64,000 bases of DNA from Streptomyces actuosus (GCF_016921115.1 NZ_JAFFZS010000008.1:62001-126000), one strand, 5' to 3'. Positions 38,501 to 46,174 are shown, counted from the stretch's first letter. Translations and numbers: made by a program. The notes: generated from the sequence alone by a model not told the origin.

Positions 38501-38725
38501 GCCGGGCACGCCGGCGCGGGCGGCGGCGTCGGCGGCGTTCTGCGCGAGCTCGACGACGAGCCGGTCCCGGTAGCCGCCGAGGACCAGCTCCTCCTCGGCG
38601 TTGGCGTCCTCCCGGAACCGGGCGGGGCTGGTGGCCCAGGCATCCAGTACGCCCCGCCGCAGACGCGCCGTGCCGAAGGGATCCGCGCCCTCGGCGGCGG
38701 GCCGCACGAACTTGCTCACGTTCAC
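35561..38725 (-). CDS. large sacsin/Hsp90-like GHKL ATPase-domain protein
   Basis: A 1054-residue cytoplasmic protein, annotated in other Streptomyces as 'Hsp90-like' or sacsin N-terminal domain protein. The ATPase pocket is at the N-terminus: N box ELAQNAADA (Asn63), G1 NTG (near 90-92), G2 GRFGVGF (121-126). The remaining ~800 residues are rich in Leu, Asp and Glu with no recognised domain. No middle and C-terminal Hsp90 domains are seen, so calling it a chaperone is unsupported. It is followed upstream by DUF3027 on the same strand (98 bp away, with a terminator hairpin between). Confidence 0.85.
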   Translation of the reverse strand: MNVSKFVRPAAEGADPFGTARLRRGVLDAWATSPARFREDANAEEELVLGGYRDRLVVELAQNAADAAARAGVPGRFRLTLRDGVLAAANTGAPLDAAGVESLATLRASAKRDSTQQAVGRFGVGFAAVLSVTDEPAVLGRHGGVRWSLAEARDLAGETARHSPGLGDEIRRRDGHVPLLRLPFAAEGTAPDPYDTVVVLPLRDAAAADLAERLLGAVDDALLLALPGLDEVVVDMGGEVRTLSRRAEGALTVLEDSRDGTTGWRTASAHGPLTPDLLAGRPVEERLRPHWSLTWAVPVDADGGPARPRTSPVVHAPTPSDEPLGVPALLIASFPLDSTRRHAAAGPLTDFLVQRAADAYADLLADWRPVTAGALDLVPGALGRGELDGALRQAILDRLPRTSFLPPAAEPAGDREDHADLPESLRPRDAEVVEGAGAETVRVLAEVLPTLLPAGLERRVELRTLGVARVPLTDAVDRLAGLEKEPAWWRRLYDSLAGVDPDRLSGLPVPLAGGPAQEFGTGQARTTIGPRQVLLPTPDDAGTDPGVLARLGLKVAHPDAVHPLLEKLGALPATPRAVLTTPQVRAAVAASLDDDTGAWDEDTPDAEELAETVLALARDAGLEPGDEPWLGALALPDEDGELAPAGELVLPGSAFHRVMREGELACVDAELADRWGEQPLAACGVLAGFALVRATDVVLDPDELEPREGDFAETDDAGLLDAVDVWCEDILDRFPDSPVPPVATELIAVRDLDLVDDDHWPRALTLLSQPPLRDAVVQPVRILLPDGTHEVVRSYTAWWLRGHPVLDGRRPAGLLAAGGDPLLRGLYEEADATGFADEQVLRALGVRTSVAALLDEPGGAAELLERLADPERTVTAAQLHGLYGALAELDPEQVTLPDDVRAVVDGEVRVVDAADAVVVDSPDLLPFTEGVPLLPVRPSRAAELADLFQVRRLSESVTGEVTSAGTEHDVPESVRVLLGPRTPDTYVEHEELVVDGVGIDWRLTDDGVLHAATLEGVAAGLAWAAGQWPRRFEVAALLEDPSRTRELARDRWFD

Positions 38726-38776
38726 TCCACTCCGTCAGAGGTGAGCACGAAGGTACCGCGCCCCTCCCCGCCCTCC

Positions 38777-38809
38777 GGGAGCTCCGCCCCGGCGTGGGGC
38801 GGCGCTCCC
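38777..38809 (-). terminator. terminator of the DUF3027 gene
   Basis: GGGAGC-T-CCGCCCC - GGCGT - GGGGCGG-C-GCTCCC: a 14-position stem with one T/C internal mismatch and a 5-nt loop, 14 bp after the DUF3027 stop. Confidence 0.75.
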
Positions 38810-38823
38810 GCGCCCCCGCGGCT

Positions 38824-39750
38824 TCAGGAGTGGCCCAGCTCCGCCGACTCCTCGTCCGCGACGGCCGGCACCGAACCGGAGTCCGCGGCCGGGCGGAGCG
38901 GGAAGGGGTCGACCTTCGTCTCGTCGATCACCGGCGCGGCCGGCTGCGGCGGCTTCGGCATGACCGCGGCCTCGGAGTGGCCGCCGCAGCCGTAGGCGAG
39001 GGAGACCACCCGGCCGTCGGCCGGGGAGAACTCGTTCGCGCACACCCCGAACGCCTGTCCCAGGGATCCGCCGATCGGGTTCAGGAAACCGCAGCTGACA
39101 CAGGACGCGGGAGCCGCCTGCGCCATCGGGGTCTTCGGCCCGTAGGCCTCCTCCCAGCGGTCCGCGGCGACGTGCAGGCCGTACCGGGACAGCACCCGGG
39201 CGCGACGCATGCCCAGTTCCTCCGCGACCGCCGCGATCGAACCGCGGGCGGGCACCATGGTGAGGTGCGCGGGCGGTCCCTGGGTGACCTCGGCGTCCTC
39301 GGCCTCGGCCAGTTCCGCCATGTCCTCGGAGACGGCCGACGTCGGCGCCGGCTCCTCCCCGCCGGCGAACCCCGGCTCCAGCCTCAGGTCCTCCGCGTCG
39401 GTCGGCAGCAGATCGCCGGGGCCCATGTCGCCGGGGCGCAGCCGCTCGCTCCACGGCACCCACTCGGGCGCCAGGACCGCGTCCGGGCCGGGCAGCAGGA
39501 CGACCTCGTCCAGGGTGACGATCTTGGCGCGGGAGGCGCGGGCCACCGTGACCGCCCAGCGCCAGCCCCGGTACCCGAGCTCCTTGCACTCGAAGAAGTG
39601 CGTGACCACGCGGTCGCCCTCGGAGACCAGGCCCGCGTGCTCGCCGACGACGCCGGGTGCGGCCGCCTCCTCGGCCGCGGAGCGGGCGAGGTCGACGGCC
39701 TCGGCGCAGAGGCGGTCGGGGGTGCGGCTTCGCGTGCTCGCTGCGCTCAC
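38824..39750 (-). CDS. DUF3027 protein
   Basis: A 308-residue actinobacterial protein of unknown function. The N-terminal part has HFFECKELGYRGWRWAVTV and the segment LLPGPDAVLAPEWVPWSERL, both characteristic of DUF3027. The C-terminal part has a Cys pair SCVSCGF and two further Cys (GVCANEF, YGCGGHSE), which could bind zinc. The middle contains an acidic insert (EDMAELAEAEDAEV). GTG 39750 follows GGAGAG. The paired order with the GHKL protein is, as far as I recall, conserved in Streptomyces, so the two may work together. Confidence 0.85.
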   Translation of the reverse strand: MSAASTRSRTPDRLCAEAVDLARSAAEEAAAPGVVGEHAGLVSEGDRVVTHFFECKELGYRGWRWAVTVARASRAKIVTLDEVVLLPGPDAVLAPEWVPWSERLRPGDMGPGDLLPTDAEDLRLEPGFAGGEEPAPTSAVSEDMAELAEAEDAEVTQGPPAHLTMVPARGSIAAVAEELGMRRARVLSRYGLHVAADRWEEAYGPKTPMAQAAPASCVSCGFLNPIGGSLGQAFGVCANEFSPADGRVVSLAYGCGGHSEAAVMPKPPQPAAPVIDETKVDPFPLRPAADSGSVPAVADEESAELGHS

Positions 39751-40006
39751 AGGTATCGCTTCTCTCCAGTACGCCGTCTTCCGGGTGCGGGTGCCTCCGG
39801 CGGCGGGCCGACGGAGCGGACCGCTGGACCGCTTCGACGTCTGCGCACGCTCGCGCTCGGGCGCACCTCACCATCCATTCTGCGGGATGGCCGAGATACG
39901 CACGCTACCTGTTCACCGGCGCTGGGCCTACATCGACGTCGGAAACTGCGGGCCCATACGTGCGCCGAGGGCACTATCGACGCCCCTCTCGGGGCACTAT
40001 GACGAG
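39751..40006. promoter_or_regulatory. divergent spacer between DUF3027 and MFS genes
   Basis: 256 bp without a gene. Its right end has the direct repeat GGCACTATCGACG / GGCACTATGACG at 39970-39982 and 39993-40004; the second CACTAT (39995-40000) is 6 nt before the MFS GTG. Between them is a CCCC-TCTC-GGGG mini-hairpin. Confidence 0.5.
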
Positions 40007-41440
40007 GTGGCAACCGCGAAGTCCCCCCGAGGAGCCACCGGCATCGGTGGCGCCAAGGGCAGCAAGGGGAGCAGCCGAGGCGGCGGGTCGAGCCGATTCC
40101 GGGGGGCCGTCCGCTCGATCGGGCGCGCCCTGCACTTCCCGGTGACCGGAACCGCACGCGGCATCCGCAGGGCCACCCACGCGCACGGCGCCGGCGAGTC
40201 GGGGCTGGGCAAGCTGATCGAACTGCACGGCGTGAACGGCGCCGGCGACGTCATGATCACGGTCGCGCTCGCCTCGACGGTGTTCTTCTCCGTGCCGACC
40301 GACGAGGCCCGCGGCCGGGTCGCGCTGTACCTGGCGATCACCATGGCGCCGTTCACCGTGCTCGCTCCGGTGATCGGCCCGCTGCTGGACCGCCTGCCGC
40401 ACGGCCGCCGCGCCGCGATGGCCGGCGCGATGCTGGCGCGGGCGCTGCTGGCGCTGGTGCTGTCGGGCGCGGTCGTCTCCGGCAGCCTGGAGCTGTACCC
40501 GGCGGCACTCGGCGTGCTCGTGGCGTCGAAGGCGTACGGGGTGGTCAGGAGCGCCGTCGTGCCCCGGTTGCTGCCGCCGAAGATCTCCCTGGTGAAGGCC
40601 AACTCGCGGGTCACGCTGGGCGGGCTGCTCGCCACCGGTGTGGCGGCGCCCATCGGGGCCGGGCTCCAGGCGATCGGGCCGCGCTGGCCGCTGTACGGCG
40701 CGTTCGTGCTCTTCATCGTCGGGATGTTCCTGTCCTTCTCGCTGCCGCCGAAGGTCGACTCCGCCAAGGGCGAGGACACCGCGCTGCTCGCCGCGGACGA
40801 GGGCCACCTGCACGGGCCCCACCGGCAGCCGGTGAAACGGCCCGGCCTCCGGACGGTCGGCCCGGCCGTCACCCACGCACTCGCGGCGAACGCCTCGATC
40901 CGCTGCCTGACCGGCTTCCTGATCTTCTTCCTGGCGTTCCTGCTGCGCGAGCACCCCTTGACCGGGCAGAGCGCGGCGGTGTCGCTGGGCATGGTCGCGG
41001 TGGCCGCGGGTGCCGGCAACGCGCTGGGCACGGCGGTGGGCGCGTGGTTCCGGTCGCGTGCACCGGAGATCATCATCGTGACGGTGGTGGCCGTGGTGCT
41101 GGCCGCGGCGATCACGGCCGCGGTGTTGTTCGGGGCGCTCCTGGTGGCGTGTCTCGCGGCGGTCGCCGGGTTCGCGCAGGCACTGGCGAAGCTGTCGCTG
41201 GACGCGCTGATCCAGCGGGACGTGCCGGAGCAGGTGCGCACATCGGCATTCGCGCGGTCGGAGACGCTGCTGCAGATGGCGTGGGTGTTCGGCGGCGCGG
41301 TCGGCATCGTGATGCCGCTGAACGGCCCCCTGGGGCTGTCGGTGGGCGCCGCGATCGTGGGCATCGGCTGGGTGACGACCGTGCGCGGACTGCTGTCCTC
41401 GGCACGCCACGGAGGGGCGACGCGACCGCGAGTGGCGTAA
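40007..41440 (+). CDS. MFS transporter
   Basis: A 477-residue membrane protein with a ~65-residue basic, Gly/Ser-rich N-terminal extension (KSPRGATGIGGAKGSKGSSRG), then about 12 helices (VMITVALASTVFF, a GPLLDRLPHGRRAAMAG motif A-like loop, and others). The substrate is unknown. The frame is open far upstream; GTG 40007 is chosen because CACTAT lies 6 nt before it and homologous proteins begin with a similar basic segment. The next gene begins 62 bp downstream with its own -10. Confidence 0.82.
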   Translation: MATAKSPRGATGIGGAKGSKGSSRGGGSSRFRGAVRSIGRALHFPVTGTARGIRRATHAHGAGESGLGKLIELHGVNGAGDVMITVALASTVFFSVPTDEARGRVALYLAITMAPFTVLAPVIGPLLDRLPHGRRAAMAGAMLARALLALVLSGAVVSGSLELYPAALGVLVASKAYGVVRSAVVPRLLPPKISLVKANSRVTLGGLLATGVAAPIGAGLQAIGPRWPLYGAFVLFIVGMFLSFSLPPKVDSAKGEDTALLAADEGHLHGPHRQPVKRPGLRTVGPAVTHALAANASIRCLTGFLIFFLAFLLREHPLTGQSAAVSLGMVAVAAGAGNALGTAVGAWFRSRAPEIIIVTVVAVVLAAAITAAVLFGALLVACLAAVAGFAQALAKLSLDALIQRDVPEQVRTSAFARSETLLQMAWVFGGAVGIVMPLNGPLGLSVGAAIVGIGWVTTVRGLLSSARHGGATRPRVA

Positions 41441-41502
41441 CGAACCGGGCACGCCGCCCCCCGCGTGGTGGGTCCGTGCCGCCTGCCCGATAGCCTTCGG
41501 CC

Positions 41503-41979
41503 ATGACCATGCTGCATTCCGTCGTGCGACGCCGCCGCGCCGTCGCCGTTGCCGGCGCCGCTTCCGCCGGACTGCTCCTGCTGTCCGCCTGCGACAAGCC
41601 GACACCGATCGCCACGATCACCATCGGCCGGAGCTCGGTCAGCTCCGAGGCCGTCTGCTACAACGACGGCGATCCGCTGGACGCCAAGACGCTCGCGGAC
41701 TGCGCGACGCAGAAGAACGACGTGAAGTCGATCGAACTGGGCCAGGACCAGGCGATCCGCGTGGGCGTCGACCCCGACATCGCGGACAACGGCTGGACGA
41801 TCCTCGTCAACGGCCAGCAGTTCGCCGACTACAGCAACAACACCTACCGCTCCATCCCGGGCAGCGTGTTCTTCAACATGCAGTACGGCACCCAGGGCGA
41901 GACCAACACGATCTCCATTCGTGAGGGTGAGAAGGAGGCCAAGGGAATCTGGACGTTCAAGCTGAAGAAGGCCTACTGA
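41503..41979 (+). CDS. DUF2771-like lipoprotein upstream of mqnB
   Basis: A 158-residue predicted lipoprotein: an Arg-rich n-region (VVRRRRAVAVAG), a hydrophobic core and lipobox LSAC (Cys30), then a compact domain (ITIGRSSVSSEAVCYND, one Cys pair). It resembles DUF2771, of unknown function (moderate confidence in the family name). TAGCCT at 41491-41496 is 6 nt before the ATG, so leaderless. mqnB starts 14 bp after its stop, so the promoter probably also drives mqnB and mqnD. Confidence 0.82.
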   Translation: MTMLHSVVRRRRAVAVAGAASAGLLLLSACDKPTPIATITIGRSSVSSEAVCYNDGDPLDAKTLADCATQKNDVKSIELGQDQAIRVGVDPDIADNGWTILVNGQQFADYSNNTYRSIPGSVFFNMQYGTQGETNTISIREGEKEAKGIWTFKLKKAY

Positions 41980-41993
41980 CCGGGGTCTGCCCG

Positions 41994-42686
41994 ATGCGTG
42001 TCCTCGTCGCCACCGCCGTTCCCGCCGAGCGGGACGCGGTGGCGCGCGCGTTCCCGGGGCCGGTGGAGCGGCTGGACCGACCCGGCGTGGGCCTGGTGCG
42101 GACCGACGGAGTGTGCGACCTGGTCGCCGCCGGCGTCGGCCCGGCCCGGGCCGCCGCCTCCACCGCCGCCGCGCTCACCGCCGCCGCCCTCGACGGCAGC
42201 CCCTACCGCCTCGTCGTGTGCGCCGGGATCGGCGGCGGGTTCCAGCCGGAGGCACCCGTCGGTTCGCTCGTCGTCTCCCGCGCGATCACCGCGGCGGACC
42301 TCGGTGCCGAGACCGGCGACGGCTTCGTGCCCGTCACCGAACTGGGGTTCGGCCGGGTGACGCATCTGCCGCCGCGCTCGCTGGTGCGGGAGGCCGTCCG
42401 GGCGACCGGCGCCCGCCCCGGGACCGTCCTCACCGTCTCCACGGTGACCGGAACCGCCGCCCGTGCCGCCGGCCTGCGCGACCGGCACCCGGACGCCCTC
42501 GCCGAGGGCATGGAGGGCTTCGGCGTGGCCGAGGCGGCGGTCGCCCAGCACGTGCCCGTCCTGGAGATCCGCTCGGTGTCCAACGCGGTGGGCCCGCGGG
42601 ACCGCGCCGCCTGGCGCGTCGGGGAGGCCCTCGCCACCCTGACCGAGGCCTTCGAGAAGCTCGCGCCCGTCCTCCGAGCCTGGTGA
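41994..42686 (+). CDS. mqnB: futalosine hydrolase
   Basis: Removes hypoxanthine from futalosine to give dehypoxanthine futalosine in the menaquinone pathway (SCO4327 in S. coelicolor, by memory). It has 230 residues of the nucleoside phosphorylase/MTAN fold: VVCAGIGGGFQPE, the EGMEGFGVAEAA helix (catalytic Glu region) and LEIRSVSNAVGPRDR. mqnD follows 14 bp later on the same strand, while mqnA and mqnC must be elsewhere. Co-transcribed with the lipoprotein gene upstream. Confidence 0.93.
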   Translation: MRVLVATAVPAERDAVARAFPGPVERLDRPGVGLVRTDGVCDLVAAGVGPARAAASTAAALTAAALDGSPYRLVVCAGIGGGFQPEAPVGSLVVSRAITAADLGAETGDGFVPVTELGFGRVTHLPPRSLVREAVRATGARPGTVLTVSTVTGTAARAAGLRDRHPDALAEGMEGFGVAEAAVAQHVPVLEIRSVSNAVGPRDRAAWRVGEALATLTEAFEKLAPVLRAW

Positions 42687-42700
42687 GAGGTGGAACCAGC

Positions 42701-43558
42701 ATGACCAGTGAGCCCGCGCCGTCCCTGCGGATCGCGTACTCCCCCTGCCCCAACGACACCTTCGTCTTCGACGCCCTCGCCCACGGCCGCGTCCCGGGCG
42801 CGCCCGCGCTGGACGTGACGTTCGCGGACATCGACGTCACCAACGGCATGGCCGAGCGCGGCGAGTCCGACGTACTGAAGGTGTCGTACGCCGTCCTGCC
42901 GTACGTCCTCGACGCGTACGTGCTGCTGCCGTGCGGGGGCGCGCTGGGCCGGGGCTGCGGGCCGCTGGTGCTGACCCGGGAGGCGGGGCTCGACCTCACC
43001 GGCCGGACGGTCGCGGTGCCCGGCGAGAGGTCGACGGCCTACCTGCTGTTCCGGCTGTGGGCGGCCGACGTCGTGCCCGACGGGGTCGGCGAGATCGTCG
43101 TGATGCCGTTCCACGAGATCATGCCGGCCGTGCGGGACGGGAAGGTCGACGCGGGGCTCGTGATCCACGAGGCGCGCTTCACCTACCGGAACTACGGCCT
43201 GCACAAGCTCGCGGACATGGGCGAGCACTGGGAGGGGACCACCGGGCTGCCCATCCCGCTGGGCGCGATCATCGCCCGGCGGTCGCTCGGCGAGGGAACG
43301 CTGAAGCGTCTCGCCGACGCGATCCGCGCCTCCGTGCGGGCGGCCTGGGACGACCCCGAGGCGTCCCGACCGTACGTCATGGAACACGCCCAGGAGATGG
43401 ACCCGGCCGTCGCCGACCAGCACATCGGGCTGTACGTCAACGAGTTCACGGCCGAGCTCGGCGAGATGGGCTATGCCGCCGTGCGCGGGCTGCTGACCCG
43501 TGCGGCGGCCGAGGGACTGCTGCCGCCCCTCGGCCCGGAGGCGCTCGATTTCCCCTGA
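42701..43558 (+). CDS. mqnD: 1,4-dihydroxy-6-naphthoate synthase
   Basis: Converts cyclic dehypoxanthine futalosine to 1,4-dihydroxy-6-naphthoate, the ring precursor of menaquinone. It has 285 residues of the periplasmic-binding-protein-like MqnA/MqnD fold. AYSPCPNDTFVFDALAHG at the N-terminus is diagnostic, with MAERGESDVLKVSYAVLP and AGLVIHEARFTYRNYGLH later. The ATG at 42701 is preceded by GAGAGGTGG. Its stop lies 15 bp from the convergent cold-shock gene stop, leaving no room for a separate terminator. Confidence 0.95.
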   Translation: MTSEPAPSLRIAYSPCPNDTFVFDALAHGRVPGAPALDVTFADIDVTNGMAERGESDVLKVSYAVLPYVLDAYVLLPCGGALGRGCGPLVLTREAGLDLTGRTVAVPGERSTAYLLFRLWAADVVPDGVGEIVVMPFHEIMPAVRDGKVDAGLVIHEARFTYRNYGLHKLADMGEHWEGTTGLPIPLGAIIARRSLGEGTLKRLADAIRASVRAAWDDPEASRPYVMEHAQEMDPAVADQHIGLYVNEFTAELGEMGYAAVRGLLTRAAAEGLLPPLGPEALDFP

Positions 43559-43573
43559 ATGCCGGGGCCCCGA

Positions 43574-43957
43574 TCAGACGTCCAGTTGGTCGGCGACCGC
43601 GCGGAGCAGGCCGGCGACCTTCTTCCCGGCGGCCTTCTCCGGGTAGCGGCCCCGCTCCAGCGTCTGCGTGACGTTCTCCAGCAGGGTCGTCAGATCCTGC
43701 ACGATGGAGGCCAGCTCGTCCGGCTTCTTGCGCTGAGCGGCGGCCACCGACGGCGTCGGGTCGAGCAGCACGACCGACAGCGCCTGGTCCCCGCGCTGCC
43801 CGGCCACGACACCGAACTCCACCCGCTGTCCCGGCTTGAGCGTCTCGACTCCGGCGGGGAGGACCGAGGAATGCACGAAGACGTCGCCGCCGTCGTCGCG
43901 GGAGAGAAAGCCGAAGCCCTTCTCACTGTTGAACCACTTGACCTTGCCGGTAGGCAC
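43574..43957 (-). CDS. cold-shock domain protein with C-terminal extension
   Basis: A 127-residue protein: an N-terminal cold-shock domain (~1-65) with RNP1 KGFGFLS and RNP2 VFVHSS, then a ~60-residue helical tail (LASIVQDLTTLLENVTQTLE) not found in ordinary ~67-residue CspA proteins. It binds single-stranded RNA/DNA; the tail may form oligomers (inference). GTG 43957 is preceded by GAGGACGAGGAC. The promoter (TTGTCA-16-TAGCCT) and a strong hairpin at the predicted mRNA 5' end lie upstream (44007-44063), giving a ~72-nt leader. Confidence 0.9.
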   Translation of the reverse strand: MPTGKVKWFNSEKGFGFLSRDDGGDVFVHSSVLPAGVETLKPGQRVEFGVVAGQRGDQALSVVLLDPTPSVAAAQRKKPDELASIVQDLTTLLENVTQTLERGRYPEKAAGKKVAGLLRAVADQLDV

Positions 43958-44006
43958 GTCCGTCCTCGTCCTCGTACTCGTCGGAAAACTGCTCAATAAC
44001 AACCCA

Positions 44007-44063
44007 GGCGGGTCGACCACGACCCGCCGGTACACAGGCTAATGGTCTTCGGGCGGGTGACAA
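44007..44063 (-). promoter_or_regulatory. cold-shock gene promoter and 5' leader hairpin
   Basis: On the minus strand: -35 TTGTCA (44063-44058), 16-bp spacer, -10 TAGCCT (44041-44036), predicted start near 44029. The leader opens with a perfect hairpin GGCGGGTCG-TGGT-CGACCCGCC (44028-44007), placing a 9-bp stem at the very 5' end of the mRNA. The hairpin may stabilise the transcript or act in temperature control. Confidence 0.6.
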
Positions 44064-44108
44064 GACGTCGCCCGGTTGTTCCTTCGGGCAGGGAACTACC
44101 CTGGTCCG

Positions 44109-44369
44109 GTGCGTGACAAAACCCAACCGAATTCCACGGCACCCGGCGATCGGCTGATCCGTGCCGGTGCGATCGTCTTCTTCATCGGCGCCGTGGCCAC
44201 ACTGGTCACAGTGGCGCCTCTGTTCCTCGGAACGGCGCCTTTTCCGACGTACATGTTCGGTCTGAGCATGCTCATGGCCGTCGGATTCCTGCTCGCCGGA
44301 GCGGGCATACTGCGGTCGATCGCTGCCGGACGGCGTCAGGCGCGCACGGGCTCCGAAGCGTCCAGGTAG
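44109..44369 (+). CDS. small two-helix membrane protein
   Basis: An 86-residue membrane protein: a polar N-terminus (RDKTQPNSTAPGDRL), two transmembrane helices (AGAIVFFIGAVATLVTVAPLF and MFGLSMLMAVGFLLAGAGIL) and a basic tail. GTG 44109 is preferred because TACCCT is 6 nt before it (44097-44102). Its 3' end overlaps the convergent HAD gene by 34 bp. Function unknown; divergent from the cold-shock gene. Confidence 0.8.
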   Translation: MRDKTQPNSTAPGDRLIRAGAIVFFIGAVATLVTVAPLFLGTAPFPTYMFGLSMLMAVGFLLAGAGILRSIAAGRRQARTGSEASR

Positions 44370-44971
44370 GCCGAAAGCCACCCTGGGAAATCGCCGAGTC
44401 CGCCCAGGACGACGTCCGCGCCGGCGGCCCGCAGCTCCTCGGGCGTGCACGGTCCGCTCGCCACCGCGACCGACAGCGCGCCCGCCGCCCGCGCCCCGCG
44501 CACGTCCCCGACATGGTCGCCGACGTACACGCCGGCGCCGTGCTCGCGCAGCGCCTCCGCCTTCCGCTCGGCCCACAGGTCGCCGACGAGGGCGTCGGCG
44601 TCGATGCCCAGGTGCTCCAGGTGGAGCCGCGCGCTCGGCCCGTGCTTGGCGGTGACCACGATCGCCCGCCCACCGGCCGCCCGCACCGCCGCGATCGCCT
44701 CGCGGGCGCCGGGCATCGCGAGCGTCGGCGGGACGGCCTTCACCGGGTAGAGCCGCCGGTACAGACCCACCATCGCCTCGACCTGCTCCGCCGGGAACCA
44801 CTGCGCCAGTTCGTCGGTGAGCGGCGGCCCCAGGCGGGTGACCGCGAGGTCGGCGTCGATGTACGTCCCGGTCCGCTCGGACAGGGCCAGATAGCAGGCG
44901 CGGATGCCGGGGCGCGAATCGATCAAGGTCATGTCGAGGTCGAATCCGACCACCGGGGCGCGCGACGTCAT
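44336..44971 (-). CDS. HAD-superfamily phosphatase
   Basis: A 211-residue HAD hydrolase of the phosphoglycolate-phosphatase-like class. The nucleophile motif is GFDLDMTLIDS (Asp11, Asp13), motif II VVTAKHG, a Lys-containing segment, and motif III/IV VYVGDHVGDVRGARAAG. A helical cap (~20-80) is inserted after motif I. ATG 44971 is preferred over an earlier in-frame ATG because CACAAT lies 6 nt upstream (leaderless). Substrate unknown. Its end overlaps the membrane-protein gene by 34 bp in antisense orientation. Confidence 0.88.
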   Translation of the reverse strand: MTSRAPVVGFDLDMTLIDSRPGIRACYLALSERTGTYIDADLAVTRLGPPLTDELAQWFPAEQVEAMVGLYRRLYPVKAVPPTLAMPGAREAIAAVRAAGGRAIVVTAKHGPSARLHLEHLGIDADALVGDLWAERKAEALREHGAGVYVGDHVGDVRGARAAGALSVAVASGPCTPEELRAAGADVVLGGLGDFPGWLSAYLDASEPVRA

Positions 44972-45049
44972 GCGGTCATTGTGCCGTGCCGTCCTCACCC
45001 CCCCGCCGCCCGGATCCGGGCGGCGTCCTCATCCGGCCGCGGGTGGTCC

Positions 45050-46093
45050 TCACGCCCGGGACCGCCGCTGCGAGCGCCACACCAGGAACAGCGCGGACGC
45101 CACCGCCGCGCCCCGCACCACCCACGGCCAGGTCTCGGCGATCGCGCCGCTCATCTGCCCCTCGGCGATCGGCTCGCCCCAACGGCCCTCGGCGCGGCCC
45201 CACAACCACACCACGCCCGACGTCAGCGCCAGGCCCGGCAGGATCACGACGGCCCACTTGGTCTCGGCGTCGCTCAGCCGCCGCGAGGCCCAGGCGATCA
45301 GCCAACCCGCCAGCAGCGCGACCAGGTTCCCCAGCACCGCGCCCACGACCAGGCTCCCGGCGGCGAGCAGCAGCAGGGGGTTGCTCCAGCGGCGCTCGGT
45401 GAGCGCGGCGAAGCGGCGTCGGCCTGCCGCCTCCGGCTCGGCCCGCGGGGCCTCCTCGTCCGCCGCCGGCTCGGCCTGCGGCGCCCCCGGGGGCTTCTCC
45501 GGGGTGTTCTCCGGGGACTTCCCGGGCGGCGGCTTCAGCAGCTCCGGGATCTCCACACCACCGACGAACCCGGGCACCTCGTCCGCGTGCCCGCCCTCCA
45601 CCCGCCACCAGTCGGGCTGCACGGCGCTCGCCCCGCCGAGTTCGTGCGCACCCGCCAGGTGCGGCGGCGACGGCGCGTCGGAGTGCGGCGCGGGAGCCGG
45701 CGGCTCGGCCGGACGCGGACGCGGCACGCCGCGCCACAGACCCCTCGGCCCCCTGGCCCCCTTCGTGTCGTCCGGCTCCTTCGCCGCTGCGGCCCGGCGC
45801 CCGTCGTCCCGCTGCACGGGGACGGCGGCCGGCTGCGGCTGCGGAGGGACGGCGCGCCCCGCACCACCGTCCGCGGCCGCCGTGACCACGTCGTCCGGGC
45901 TGCCGAGGCGGTCCAGGATGCGGCGCACCGCGGCGGGACTGTCCACGACCGCCCTCGCCCGGTGCCGGTCGATCTCGTCCCGCAACCGCGTCACGAGCCG
46001 CATACGCGTGGCCGACGGCAACTGCCGCTGCTGCGCCACGTCACCGACCCGGCTCAGATACTCGTAGACGACCTTGTCACTCTCGATCCCCAC
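45050..46093 (-). CDS. membrane protein with HAAS-like N-terminal domain
   Basis: A 347-residue protein. Residues ~1-75 (VVYEYLSRVGDVAQQRQLP, then LVTRLRDEIDRHR and RRILDRLGSPDDVVTAAA) resemble the HAAS signalling domain found in proteins near PadR/sigma regulators. A ~150-residue Pro/Ala/Glu-rich disordered linker follows, then about four C-terminal helices. The frame is open far upstream, but GTG 46093 is preferred: TAGCGT lies 7 nt before it. It diverges from the helicase-associated gene at 46175 over 81 bp that hold both predicted -10 boxes. Confidence 0.78.
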   Translation of the reverse strand: MGIESDKVVYEYLSRVGDVAQQRQLPSATRMRLVTRLRDEIDRHRARAVVDSPAAVRRILDRLGSPDDVVTAAADGGAGRAVPPQPQPAAVPVQRDDGRRAAAAKEPDDTKGARGPRGLWRGVPRPRPAEPPAPAPHSDAPSPPHLAGAHELGGASAVQPDWWRVEGGHADEVPGFVGGVEIPELLKPPPGKSPENTPEKPPGAPQAEPAADEEAPRAEPEAAGRRRFAALTERRWSNPLLLLAAGSLVVGAVLGNLVALLAGWLIAWASRRLSDAETKWAVVILPGLALTSGVVWLWGRAEGRWGEPIAEGQMSGAIAETWPWVVRGAAVASALFLVWRSQRRSRA

Positions 46094-46174
46094 GGGGAGG
46101 ACGCTATCGCCCCAGCGCCGCCCCGTGCCGGACGCGACCCTCCATCGACGCACCCACCCGCTACCGTGGGTCGG
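46094..46174. promoter_or_regulatory. divergent leaderless promoters in an 81-bp spacer
   Basis: The minus-strand gene has TAGCGT (46106-46101) 7 nt before its GTG; the plus-strand gene has TACCGT (46162-46167) 7 nt before its ATG. No -35 of good quality on either side. Confidence 0.5.
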
